Below, one piece after another: positions 16,694-25,100 of a stretch of 64,000 nt of DNA. The DNA lies in assembly GCF_008086045.1 (NCBI RefSeq), contig NZ_VSEY01000053.1:1-64000 (forward strand). Reading direction: 5' to 3'. Position numbers and translations under genes: made by a program. Every line of letters starts with the position of its first letter. Position 1 is the stretch's first letter. The stretch comes from Nonomuraea sp. PA05 (GTDB lineage Bacteria > Actinomycetota > Actinomycetes > Streptosporangiales > Streptosporangiaceae). The notes under the pieces were generated by a model that was given only the letters and a program-made list of their open reading frames with translations, made no database searches and was not told where the DNA came from.

Positions 16694-17707
16694 ATGGCAC
16701 CACTTCGTGGACGCGTGATAGTGGTGACGGGCGCGAGTGGCGGCGTCGGGCGCGCGGTGGTCCGCGAGCTCGGCGCGCAGGGCGCCAAGGTGGCGCTCAT
16801 CGCCCGCGGCACGGCCGGCCTGGGCGCGGCGGCCGTGGACGTGGGCGTGGAAGGCGGCACCGGGCAGGTGTACGAGGCGGACGTGGCCGACTACGAGCAG
16901 GTGCGCGCCGCGGCGGAACGCATCGAGAAGGAGATGGGCCCGATCTCCGTCTGGATAAACACCGCTTTCTCCTCCGTCTTCGCCAAGTTCACCGACATTT
17001 CCCCCGACGAGTACGAGCGCACCACCGCCGTGACCTACCTCGGGTACGTCTGGGGCACCAAGGTCGCCCTCGACCTGATGCGCCCGCGCAACGCCGGCGC
17101 CGTCGTCCAGGTCGGATCGGCGCTGTCGCACCGCGGCATCCCCCTCCAATCGGCCTACTGCGGGGCCAAGCACGCCATCAAGGGCTTCACCGAGTCGGTG
17201 CGCACCGAGCTGATGTCGGACCGCAGCAACGTGCGGATCACCCTCGTCCAGCTACCGGCGGTCAACACGCCGCAGTTCGACTGGGTGCTGTCCAAGCTGC
17301 GCCGCCATCCGCAGCCCGTCCCGCCGATCTACCAGCCCGAGGTGGCGGCGCGGGCCATCGTGCACGCGGCCATGCACCCCGAGCGCAAGGAGTACTGGGT
17401 CGGCGTCAGCACCGTCGCCACCCTGCTCGCCCAGCGGGCCGCGCCCGCGCTGGTGGATCGGTACCTGGCGCGGACGGGCACGCAGTCGCAGGTCACCGAT
17501 GACAAGGCGCCCACCGGGGTGGCCAACCTCTGGGAGCCCGCCGACGAGAACACCGATTACGGGGCGCACGGGTCGTTCGACGACCGGTCGCACGGGCGCA
17601 GTCCGCAGGTCTGGCTCTCGCAGCATCGGCGGTCGGTGCTGCTCACCCTCGCCGGCGGGGCCGCCGCCGCGACCTTCGCCGCCGTACGGCGAGCCCGCCG
17701 CGCCTGA
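16694..17707 (+). CDS. SDR-family oxidoreductase with C-terminal membrane anchor
   Basis: The 337-residue short-chain dehydrogenase has the cofactor loop VVTGASGGVGRAVV (about 11-24), the strand after it, and the catalytic YCGAKHA (YxxxK) with an upstream Ser in VGSALSHRGI. The usual NNAG motif is replaced by WINTAFSS. After the Rossmann domain (about 250 residues) there is a polar linker and a final hydrophobic helix, LLTLAGGAAAATFAAV, flanked by Arg residues, so it is probably tethered to the inner face of the membrane. The substrate is unknown. Confidence 0.85.
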   Translation: MAPLRGRVIVVTGASGGVGRAVVRELGAQGAKVALIARGTAGLGAAAVDVGVEGGTGQVYEADVADYEQVRAAAERIEKEMGPISVWINTAFSSVFAKFTDISPDEYERTTAVTYLGYVWGTKVALDLMRPRNAGAVVQVGSALSHRGIPLQSAYCGAKHAIKGFTESVRTELMSDRSNVRITLVQLPAVNTPQFDWVLSKLRRHPQPVPPIYQPEVAARAIVHAAMHPERKEYWVGVSTVATLLAQRAAPALVDRYLARTGTQSQVTDDKAPTGVANLWEPADENTDYGAHGSFDDRSHGRSPQVWLSQHRRSVLLTLAGGAAAATFAAVRRARRA

Positions 17708-17717
17708 CCCCCCCACC

Positions 17718-17765
17718 CGCACATCCCAGCGCCCGCAAATCCCAGCGCCCGCACGTCCCAGCGCC
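17718..17765. repeat. Three tandem 16-bp units
   Basis: Three consecutive copies of the pattern CGCAnnTCCCAGCGCC occupy 17718-17733, 17734-17749 and 17750-17765, differing at only two positions. They start 11 bases after the SDR stop and carry no coding frame. They look like a short VNTR. Confidence 0.85.
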
Positions 17766-17859
17766 CGCCTCCGCGTCGCCTTGAGATCACTTCGCGACAG
17801 GACACAGGCGGGCGCCGCCGCGTGCGCGCGCGACGCCCTCACGCCCCCGCCCGGGTGCC

Positions 17860-17884
17860 GAGTTAAGCGGCTACGCCGGGGTAG
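17860..17884 (+). promoter_or_regulatory. Weaker sigma-B-like site before transketolase (GAGT-N15-GGGTAG)
   Basis: GAGT (17860-17863) and GGGTAG (17879-17884) are separated by 15 bases and precede the transketolase start by about 32 bases. The first box satisfies only the loose GNNT consensus, so chance is possible. Confidence 0.3.
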
Positions 17885-17916
17885 ACGGGCCTGAAACCAT
17901 CTCAGGGGAGGTCATG

Positions 17917-19743
17917 ATGCCTGACCGCGATCTTCAATACCTGGCCGAACTATCAGCCCAGCTACGCGTGGACTCCGTACGGGCCGCGGCCGAAGCCGGT
18001 TCCGGACATCCGACCTCGTCCATGTCCGCAGCCGACCTGATGGCCGTGCTCTTCGCCTGCCACCTGCACTACGACTTCGAGAACCCCGGCAACCCGGTCA
18101 ACGACCACCTGATCTTCTCCAAGGGCCACGCGTCCCCCCTGCTCTACTCGCTCTACAAGGCGGCCGGCGTGATCAGCGACGAGGAGCTGTTGTCGTTCCG
18201 CCGGAGAGGCAGCCGGTTGGAGGGCCATCCCACGCCGCGGCTGCCCTGGGTGGACGTGGCCACCGGTTCGCTGGGGCAGGGGCTGCCCGTCGGGGTCGGG
18301 GTGGCGATGGCGGGGCGGCTGGAGCGGTTGCCGTACCGGGTCTGGGTGTTGTGCGGGGACAGCGAGCTGGCCGAGGGCTCCATCTGGGAGGCGGCCGAGC
18401 ACGCGGGCAGCGAGGGGCTGGCGAACCTGACCGCGATCGTGGACGTGAACCGGCTCGGCCAGCGCGGCCCCACCAGGCACGGCTGGGACACCGGCGCGTA
18501 CGCGCGGCGGTTCGGGGCGTTCGGCTGGCACACGATCGAGATCGACGGGCACGACCCCGGCCAGATCGACTTCGCGCTGGGCGACGCCCGCAACACGCGG
18601 CGCCGTCCGACCGTGATCCTGGCGAAGACCCGCAAGGGCGAGGGCGTCCTGGAGGTGGAGAACCGGGAGGGCGCCCACGGCAAGTCGCTGAAGAACCCCG
18701 GCAAGGCGGTCGAGGAGCTGGGCGGGCCGCGGAGCGTGCGGGTCGAGGTGCACAGGCCGGAGATGGACGCGGCGCCGTTCCGGTTCTCCGGCAACGGGAT
18801 GAAGCTGCCGTCGTACCCGGTGGGCGAGCAGGTGGCGACGCGGACGGCGTACGGGGCGGCGCTGGCGGCGCTCGGCGCGGCGCGCGGCGACGTGGTGGCG
18901 CTGGACGGCGAGGTGGCGGACTCCACGAAGACGGAGACGTTCGGCAAGGAGCATCCTGAGCGGTTCTTCGAGATGTACATCGCCGAGCAGCAGCTCGTCG
19001 CGGCGGCCGTCGGGATGCAGGTGCGGGGCTGGAAGCCGTACGCGGCGACGTTCGCGGCGTTCCTGACGCGGGCGCACGACTTCATCAGGATGGCGGGCGT
19101 GAGCCGGGCGGACATCCGGCTGGTGGGCTCGCACGCCGGGGTGGCGATCGGCGAGGACGGCCCGTCCCAGATGGGCCTGGAGGATCTGGCGATGATGCGG
19201 ACGGTGCACGGCAGCACCGTGCTCTACCCGTGCGACGCCAACCAGACGGCGGCTCTGATCGCCGAGATGGCGGACCTGGAGGGCGTGTCCTACCTGCGGA
19301 CCACGCGGGGTGACACGCCGGTGATCTACGAGCCCGGCGAGCGGTTCACGGTGGGCGGTTCGCGGGTGCTGCGGCACACGCCCGGCGACCGGGCCACGAT
19401 CGTGGCGGCGGGCGTGACGGTGCACGAGGCGCTGGCCGCCGCCGACGACCTCCAGGCGGAGGGCGTCCCCGTCGGCGTCATCGACCTGTACTCGATCAAG
19501 CCCGTGGACACGGCCGCGCTGGTCGAGGCGGCGACCACCACCGGCAACCTGATCACGGTGGAGGACCACCGGGTCGAGGGCGGCCTGGGCGACGCGGTGA
19601 TGGACGCGGTGTGCGAGCTGGGGCCGCGGGTGGTGAAGCTGGCGGTGACCGACCTGCCCGGGTCCGCGACGCCGCAGGAGCAGCTCGCCGACGCCCGCAT
19701 CGACCGCCACGCCATCATCGACGCCGTCAAGCGGCTGCTGTGA
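17917..19743 (+). CDS. tkt: Transketolase
   Basis: The 608-residue thiamine-diphosphate enzyme is of the shorter type seen in animals and some bacteria, not the 690-700-residue housekeeping form. The N-half has RAAAEAGSGHPTSSMSAADL, SKGHASPLLYSLY and the TPP motif GDSELAEGSIWEAAEHAG; the pyrimidine domain has MYIAEQQLVAAAVGMQVRGW, and the C-domain DLYSIKPVD. It should move two-carbon ketol units in the pentose phosphate pathway. The second of two adjacent ATGs (17917) has the better distance from GGGGAGG. No other pentose-pathway gene is adjacent, so this may be a second or condition-specific enzyme. Confidence 0.9.
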   Translation: MPDRDLQYLAELSAQLRVDSVRAAAEAGSGHPTSSMSAADLMAVLFACHLHYDFENPGNPVNDHLIFSKGHASPLLYSLYKAAGVISDEELLSFRRRGSRLEGHPTPRLPWVDVATGSLGQGLPVGVGVAMAGRLERLPYRVWVLCGDSELAEGSIWEAAEHAGSEGLANLTAIVDVNRLGQRGPTRHGWDTGAYARRFGAFGWHTIEIDGHDPGQIDFALGDARNTRRRPTVILAKTRKGEGVLEVENREGAHGKSLKNPGKAVEELGGPRSVRVEVHRPEMDAAPFRFSGNGMKLPSYPVGEQVATRTAYGAALAALGAARGDVVALDGEVADSTKTETFGKEHPERFFEMYIAEQQLVAAAVGMQVRGWKPYAATFAAFLTRAHDFIRMAGVSRADIRLVGSHAGVAIGEDGPSQMGLEDLAMMRTVHGSTVLYPCDANQTAALIAEMADLEGVSYLRTTRGDTPVIYEPGERFTVGGSRVLRHTPGDRATIVAAGVTVHEALAAADDLQAEGVPVGVIDLYSIKPVDTAALVEAATTTGNLITVEDHRVEGGLGDAVMDAVCELGPRVVKLAVTDLPGSATPQEQLADARIDRHAIIDAVKRLL

Positions 19744-19772
19744 ACCGCTCGGCGGGCGCGGGAGGACATGAG

Positions 19773-19808
19773 TGAGGGCCGGCGATCCAGCGAGATCGGC
19801 GGCCCTCA
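19773..19808. terminator. Bidirectional hairpin between transketolase and the ChaB-like gene
   Basis: TGAGGGCCG (19773-19781) pairs with CGGCCCTCA (19800-19808), and much of the interior also pairs. It lies between two convergent genes and can serve both. Confidence 0.65.
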
Positions 19809-19827
19809 GGTCGTTCGGTCGGTCGGG

Positions 19828-20598
19828 TCAGCGGGACTTGGCCTTGGTGCTGCCCTTCTTGGACGTGGACTTGGACGTCGAGGACTTGGGCCCCGCCTTC
19901 GTCTTGGACGTCGTCGTCTTCTTGGGTCCTGTCTTGGACGTCACCTTGGACGTCGTCCTGGAGCCGGTCCTCGACGAGGTGGCGGCCTTCGTGCCGGACG
20001 ACTTCGAGGTACCGGACCTGGAAGTGCCGGACTTGGAAGTGCTGGACTTGGAAGTGCCGGACTTGGTCGTCGAGGACTTCGTGCCGGACTTCGTGGTGGA
20101 CGACTTGGTGCTCGTCCTCGCTCCGTTGGACTTGGCCGCGACGGACTTGGTACCAGTGGACTTGGCACCAATGGACTTGGCACCGTTGGACTTGGCGCCG
20201 TTGGACTTCGCAGTCGAGCGGGACTTCGCCGTGGCCGTCCTGTTGGCCTTCTTGATGGCGGTGACCAGCTCCTGCTTGGTCATCTTCGACCGTCCGGTCA
20301 CTCCCAGCTTCCCGGCCACCTTCTGCAGGTGTTCCTTGCTGGCGTTGGCGTCCACGCCTTCGGCCGTGCGGCCGGAGCGGTCGGTGGCGCCCTTGTCGGA
20401 AGGGCCCTTGCCGTTCTTCGCTTCCCAGTGGTCGCCGACCTTCTCGAAAGAGTGTTTCAGCGCGGCGAACGCGGTCATGTGGGCGCGCCGCCCCTCGCCG
20501 TACTCCTTGACGGCCGAGTCGTGCGCCTTGATCCACGTATTCTGCGCCTTCTTCGGAGAACGCTTGACGGTCGACGGCAGCTCTTGAACAGCCGGCAT
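19828..20598 (-). CDS. ChaB / Rho-N / histone-H1-like repeat protein
   Basis: The 256-residue protein has three parts. Residues 1-62 form a ChaB-type domain (LPSTVKRSPKKAQNTWIKAH then ALKHSFEKVGDHWEAK). Residues about 78-117 match the helical Rho N-terminal/SAP-like fold (SKMTKQELVTAIKKAN). The rest, about 140 residues, is almost only Lys, Ser, Thr, Gly and Ala in TKS/SGTKS repeats, like the DNA-binding tails of histone-H1-like proteins. It is probably a nucleoid-associated protein (inference). AGGAGGT seven bases before ATG 20598 is a near-perfect ribosome site, suggesting high expression. It follows the DUF6458 gene by 12 bp. Confidence 0.8.
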   Translation of the reverse strand: MPAVQELPSTVKRSPKKAQNTWIKAHDSAVKEYGEGRRAHMTAFAALKHSFEKVGDHWEAKNGKGPSDKGATDRSGRTAEGVDANASKEHLQKVAGKLGVTGRSKMTKQELVTAIKKANRTATAKSRSTAKSNGAKSNGAKSIGAKSTGTKSVAAKSNGARTSTKSSTTKSGTKSSTTKSGTSKSSTSKSGTSRSGTSKSSGTKAATSSRTGSRTTSKVTSKTGPKKTTTSKTKAGPKSSTSKSTSKKGSTKAKSR

Positions 20599-20610
20599 GT
20601 CGATTACCTC

Positions 20611-20892
20611 CTACAGCGGTGGTTCGTCGTAGTGGCGACGCTCCTCGTAGACCGTGGTCCTGCGCGTCTCCGGCTCCTCGTAGATCTCGTGCCGGACGAC
20701 CGGCTCGTCGATCGGGCCGACCGCGCGGCGCGTGACGGTGATCCTGTATATGCCGAACAGGAGCCCGACCAGGCCACCGAGCATGAGGATGACGCCCACT
20801 ACGTTGATGTCGAGGCCGGCGAGGTCGAACTCGACGGCCCAGGTGAGGATCGCACCGAGCATGATGAGGATGATGCTTCCGGCGATGGTCAT
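20611..20892 (-). CDS. DUF6458-like small membrane protein
   Basis: The 93-residue protein has two membrane helices, SIILIMLGAILTWAVEF and INVVGVILMLGGLVGLLFGI, separated by DLAGLD, the DUF6458 layout, and then a cytoplasmic charged tail rich in Arg, Glu and Tyr (EEPETRRTTVYEERRHYDE). The function is unknown. An AGGAGGT ribosome site precedes it, almost identical to that of the ChaB-like gene 12 bp downstream, so the two form an operon with matched strong translation. Confidence 0.75.
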   Translation of the reverse strand: MTIAGSIILIMLGAILTWAVEFDLAGLDINVVGVILMLGGLVGLLFGIYRITVTRRAVGPIDEPVVRHEIYEEPETRRTTVYEERRHYDEPPL

Positions 20893-20930
20893 CAGATTTA
20901 CCTCCTTGACACGAAGGAACCTCTATCCAC

Positions 20931-21440
20931 ATGTCGAAAAACAAACCAGTCGTGATGATCGGGCTCATGGGCGCGGGCAAGTCGACCTCCGGTCGCTTGA
21001 TCGCCGAGGCGCTCGGGCTGCCGTTGAGCGACAGCGACCAGTACCTTCAGGAGAGGTACGGCGCCACGTCCGCGCCGATCGCCGCCCGCGAGGGCAAGGA
21101 GACTCTGCACCGGTACGAGGCGGAGCACGTGCTGGAGGAGCTGGCCGGTGAGCCGAAGGTGATCGCGGCGGCGTCCAGCACGCTGGAGAACGCCGAGGTG
21201 CGGGAGGCGATGCGCAAGGCGTTCGTGGTCTGGGTGGACGCGGACGACGCGGTGCTGGCCGAGCGCATGCGCACCAGCAAGCACCGTCCCGACTACGACC
21301 CGCGCGAGATGCGGGCCCGCCGGGAGGCGTACTTCCGGGAGGTGGCGGACCTGGTGTGCGACGTCGGCGTGCTGACTCCTGAGCAGGTCAGGGACGAGGC
21401 GTTGGCGAAAATGGGATTGCCCGCCGTTGATCGCGACTGA
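20931..21440 (+). CDS. Shikimate-kinase-like P-loop kinase
   Basis: The 169-residue single-domain kinase has Walker A GLMGAGKST (11-19), SDSDQYLQERYGATSAPIAA (the D-x-D substrate region), a lid Arg cluster, and the strand VVWVDADDAVLAERMR. Length and motifs fit AroK-type enzymes, but the classical substrate Arg/GGG block is altered (ASSTLEN) and no aro genes are nearby. It may be a paralogue acting on another sugar-like alcohol, such as a gluconokinase-type substrate. It is divergent from DUF6458 across 38 bp and is followed 6 bp later by a GNAT gene. Confidence 0.75.
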   Translation: MSKNKPVVMIGLMGAGKSTSGRLIAEALGLPLSDSDQYLQERYGATSAPIAAREGKETLHRYEAEHVLEELAGEPKVIAAASSTLENAEVREAMRKAFVVWVDADDAVLAERMRTSKHRPDYDPREMRARREAYFREVADLVCDVGVLTPEQVRDEALAKMGLPAVDRD

Positions 21441-21446
21441 TAGCCA

Positions 21447-22007
21447 ATGAGGATGTTCGCCGAGAAACCCACGCTGAAGGGCGAGCGCGTGACGCTGCGC
21501 CCGGTCGGTCCCGAGCACGTCGACGGCCTGGCCGAGCTGGTCTCCGACCCGGACGTGCGCCGCTTGACCGGCTCGCACGCCGGCTTCGAGGCCGACCAGC
21601 TCCGCCTGTGGTACGCCACGCGCGGCGACCAGCCCGACCGGCTCGACCTGGCGATCATGGCGGACGACGAGTACGTCGGCGAGATCGTGCTCAACGAGCT
21701 CGACCCGCCCAACCTGGCGTGCAACCTGCGCATCGGGCTGATCGGGCAGCGCGTGTTCGGCAAGGGGTACGGCTCGGAGGCCATCGAGCTGCTCCTCGAC
21801 CACGCCTTCGGCACCACGCCGCTGCACCGGATCAGGCTGGGCGTCTACGCTTTCAACGACCGGGCGCGGCACGTCTACGAGAAGCTCGGCTTCGTCGAGG
21901 AGGGCGTCGAGCGCGACGCGCTGCTGTGGGACGGGGAGTGGCACGACGCGGTGCTGATGGCCATCCTGCGTCCGGAGTGGCGGGCCAGATCGCGAAGCCT
22001 GGCATAA
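21447..22007 (+). CDS. GNAT acetyltransferase, RimJ/RimL type
   Basis: The 186-residue N-acetyltransferase begins LKGERVTLRPVGPEHVDGLA and has the acetyl-CoA loop GQRVFGKGYGSEAIELLLDH, then HRIRLGVYAFNDRARHVYEK and LGFVEEGVERDALLWDGEWH, the typical RimJ/RimL C-half. It transfers acetyl from acetyl-CoA to an amine, often an N-terminus or small molecule; the target is unknown. There is no ribosome site before the ATG, which lies six bases after the upstream stop, so translation is probably coupled. Confidence 0.88.
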   Translation: MRMFAEKPTLKGERVTLRPVGPEHVDGLAELVSDPDVRRLTGSHAGFEADQLRLWYATRGDQPDRLDLAIMADDEYVGEIVLNELDPPNLACNLRIGLIGQRVFGKGYGSEAIELLLDHAFGTTPLHRIRLGVYAFNDRARHVYEKLGFVEEGVERDALLWDGEWHDAVLMAILRPEWRARSRSLA

Positions 22008-22113
22008 TGATCATGACGCACGGGTCCCCCGAGGCGCGCGGGGGACCTGTGGCGTCCCTCCCGGTTATGTGGTCCCGGACAACCAACTGGTGGTGTCGTG
22101 CATCTAAGCTCCA

Positions 22114-25100
22114 GTGACGATGCGCTTGGTGCCCGGTGACCCCGAGAGGCTTGGCGGCTGTTGGCTGGCCGCCAGGCTGGGCGCGGGCGGGCGCGGGGTC
22201 GTCTACGACGCCTACGACGACGAGGGGCGCAGGTTCGCGGTCACGGTGCCGCGCGGCGAGGTCGGGCACCGGTACGAGCGGGTGACCTGCCGCCATCTGG
22301 CGGAGGTGGTCTCCGTTGGGTCCGACGGGGGCGTCCCTTACGTGGTGAGCGAGTTCGTCGACGGCCCGGATCTGCGGCAGGCCGTCGCGTTGCACGGGCC
22401 GTACACGGGGGACGAGCTGGCCGCGCTGGCCGGAGCGCTGGCGGAGGTGCTGCGCGCGCTGCACGACGCCGGGCTGACCCATCGGGGGCTGAACCCGGAG
22501 AGCGTGCTGCTGGCCGACGACGGCCCCAAGGTGATCGAGCTGGGGCTGCCGGTGCCGGGGCCGGTGGGGGCGTACACATACCAGGCGCCCGAGGTTCTCA
22601 CCGGGCAGGCGGCCGAGTCGGCGGCGGACGTGTTCGCGTGGGGCGCGGTGGTGCTGTTCGCGGCGACGGGCCATGACCCGTTCCGTGGGGAGAGCCTGGG
22701 CGGCATCATGCACCGGCTGCTGACCGTCGATCCCGACCTGAGCTGCCTGCCCGACTCCCTGTGCGACCTGGTCGGGCGAGCGCTGGCCAAGGACCCGGCC
22801 GACCGTCCCACGGCGGCGGAGCTGCTGGTGGCGGGCGGGGCAGGGCTGCGCCCGCCGGAGGCGTACGTGCGGCAGCCGTCCCTCGGCGAGCTGGCCGAGG
22901 AGGTGTACGCGCGGCTCACCCCCGCCCAGCAGCAGGAGGTGCCCGGCCTGCTGCTGCGCCTGCTCGACGGCGACACCCCGCACGACGAGGGCGACGTGCT
23001 GCGGCCGCTCATGGCGGCCGGTCTGGTGGTACGCCGCAGCGTCCGCGTGCCGGCCGTCGAGACGCCCGCCGGCAAGCTGGTGGCCGTCAGCGACGACCGG
23101 GTGGCGCCGGCCAGCGCCGCGCTCTACCGGGCCTGGCCCCGGCTGCGCGGCTGGGTGGCCGACGAGCGCGAGGGCATGGCGGTGCACCGCCACATCCGCG
23201 AGGCCGCCAGAACCTGGTCGGAGCGCCGGCGCGGGCGCGGCCTCCTGCTGCGCGGCCAGGACCTGGACACGGCGCTCGGCTGGGCCGCCACCAAACGCCG
23301 CCACGTACGCCTGAACCAGCTCGAACGCGACTTCATCAACGACAGCGTCACCCTGTCCAAGCAGCGCAGGAAGCTGCGGGTGCCCGCGCTGGCGACGGTG
23401 GCGGCGGTGCTGGCGGTCGCGGTCACGATGACGGTCGTGTCCGTTCACGGGCAGAACGACCTGCGCGAACGCCTCATCCAGGCCGACGCCCGCGCCGTGG
23501 CCGCCAGGGCGGAGGCGCTGCGGCCCTCCGACCCGCGCACGGCGATGCGGCTGAGCGTGGCCGCGTGGCGGCTGGCGCCGGTGTTCGAGGCGCGGGCGGC
23601 GCTGCAGGCCTCGCTGGTGCAGCCGGAGCTGGGCGTCTTCACCGACCCTGACGCCGACGCGCGGGCCCGCTACCTGCTGCGCGGCGACACCCTGGTCAGG
23701 TGGGAGGCCGGGGCCGTCACCGTCTGGGACGTGCCCGCGCGGCGGCGCGTGGCCTCGTACGCGCTGCCCGCCGGGGTGGCGGCGCTGAGCGACGACGGCC
23801 GGTACGCGGAGGCGGTCGGCGGCGGCCCCATCGACGTGACCACCGGGCGCGCGCCCGCCGAGACCGTCTACGCGATCAGCCGGGGCAACCGGACCCGGGT
23901 CTACCGGGGGACGCGCACCCTGCTCGACGTGAAGGACGCGAAGGTGACCGTCTCCCCCGACGGGACCCGGGCGGCCGTCTCCCGCCTGAACGGGCGGGTC
24001 GAGCTGTGGGACCTGGCCGCGCGCCGCCCCTCCCGGGCGGAGGTGGTCGAAGTGGACCCGGTCACCGGCGCGGAGGCGGCGGCTCCGGCGCTCGCCTTCA
24101 GCCCCGACGGGCGCACGCTGGCGGTGGCAGGGCGCGACGGGGTCACGCTGGTGGGGGGCAAGGATGAGCGTACGGCGGAGAAGTTCGGGGAGCCCGGGCC
24201 CGGCACGCCCGCCGACCTGGGACGGGGCCCGTGGGCCTCGACCCCGACTCCAGGAGTGCTGGCGCTCCCGGCCCCGACGCCCGCCCAGGCCCAGCCCTCG
24301 GCCCCGGCCGCGCCCCAAACCCCGGCCGCCTCCCAGGCACCGGCTGCGTCCCAGGCTCCGGATGCTGGGGCGTCCGAGGCTGCGGGCGCCTCCCGAGCAC
24401 CGGAGGCGGGCGCGTCGCAGCCTGCGGGCGTTTCCCAGGCTCCGGCGGCGAGCGCCTCCCGAGCCCCGACGGCGAGCACGTCCCGAACCCCGGCAACGGG
24501 CGCCTCCCGAGCACCGGCAACGGGCGCCTCCCGAGCACCGGCGGCGGGCGCCTCCCGAGCACCGGAGGCGGGCGCGACCCAGGCCCCGGCGACGGGCGCG
24601 TCCCAGAGCGCTGACGGCGGCGGGTCCTCCGCGCCGCAGACCCGCGCGACCGGCGCGGCCCAGCCGGACGCGGGCGGCGGTGACCAGGCGAGCAGCCCGG
24701 ACGACGCGGGCGCCGGGCGACCCGGGAGCGGCGACCCGCAGGCGTCACGCACCCGCGACGGCGAGGCCGCGCGCACCCGCGACGCCGAGGCAGCGCGTGA
24801 GGCGGCACGCACCCGCGACGGCGAGACAGCGCGCGCCCAGGACGGCGACGCGAGGCGCGCCCGGGACGGCGAGGCCGCACGTTCCCGCAACGACCAGGCG
24901 AAGCGCCCGGCCAGCGACACGAACGGCGGCACCGCAGGACGCGAGCCCGGCGGCCCATGGGGCGTCGAGGTCGTGGACGGCCTGGAGACGACCGCGGGCG
25001 CGTCGGCGGGCCCCCTGGTCTTCAGCCCCGACGGCCACCTGCTGGCACTCCCCGGCGACGGCGAGGTACGCGTCTGGAACGTGACCGAACGCCGCCTGTC

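Noticed and set aside
24366..24615. CRISPR-like or mobile repeat
   Set aside because: The units are contiguous, in frame, and have no spacer diversity. It is a coding minisatellite.
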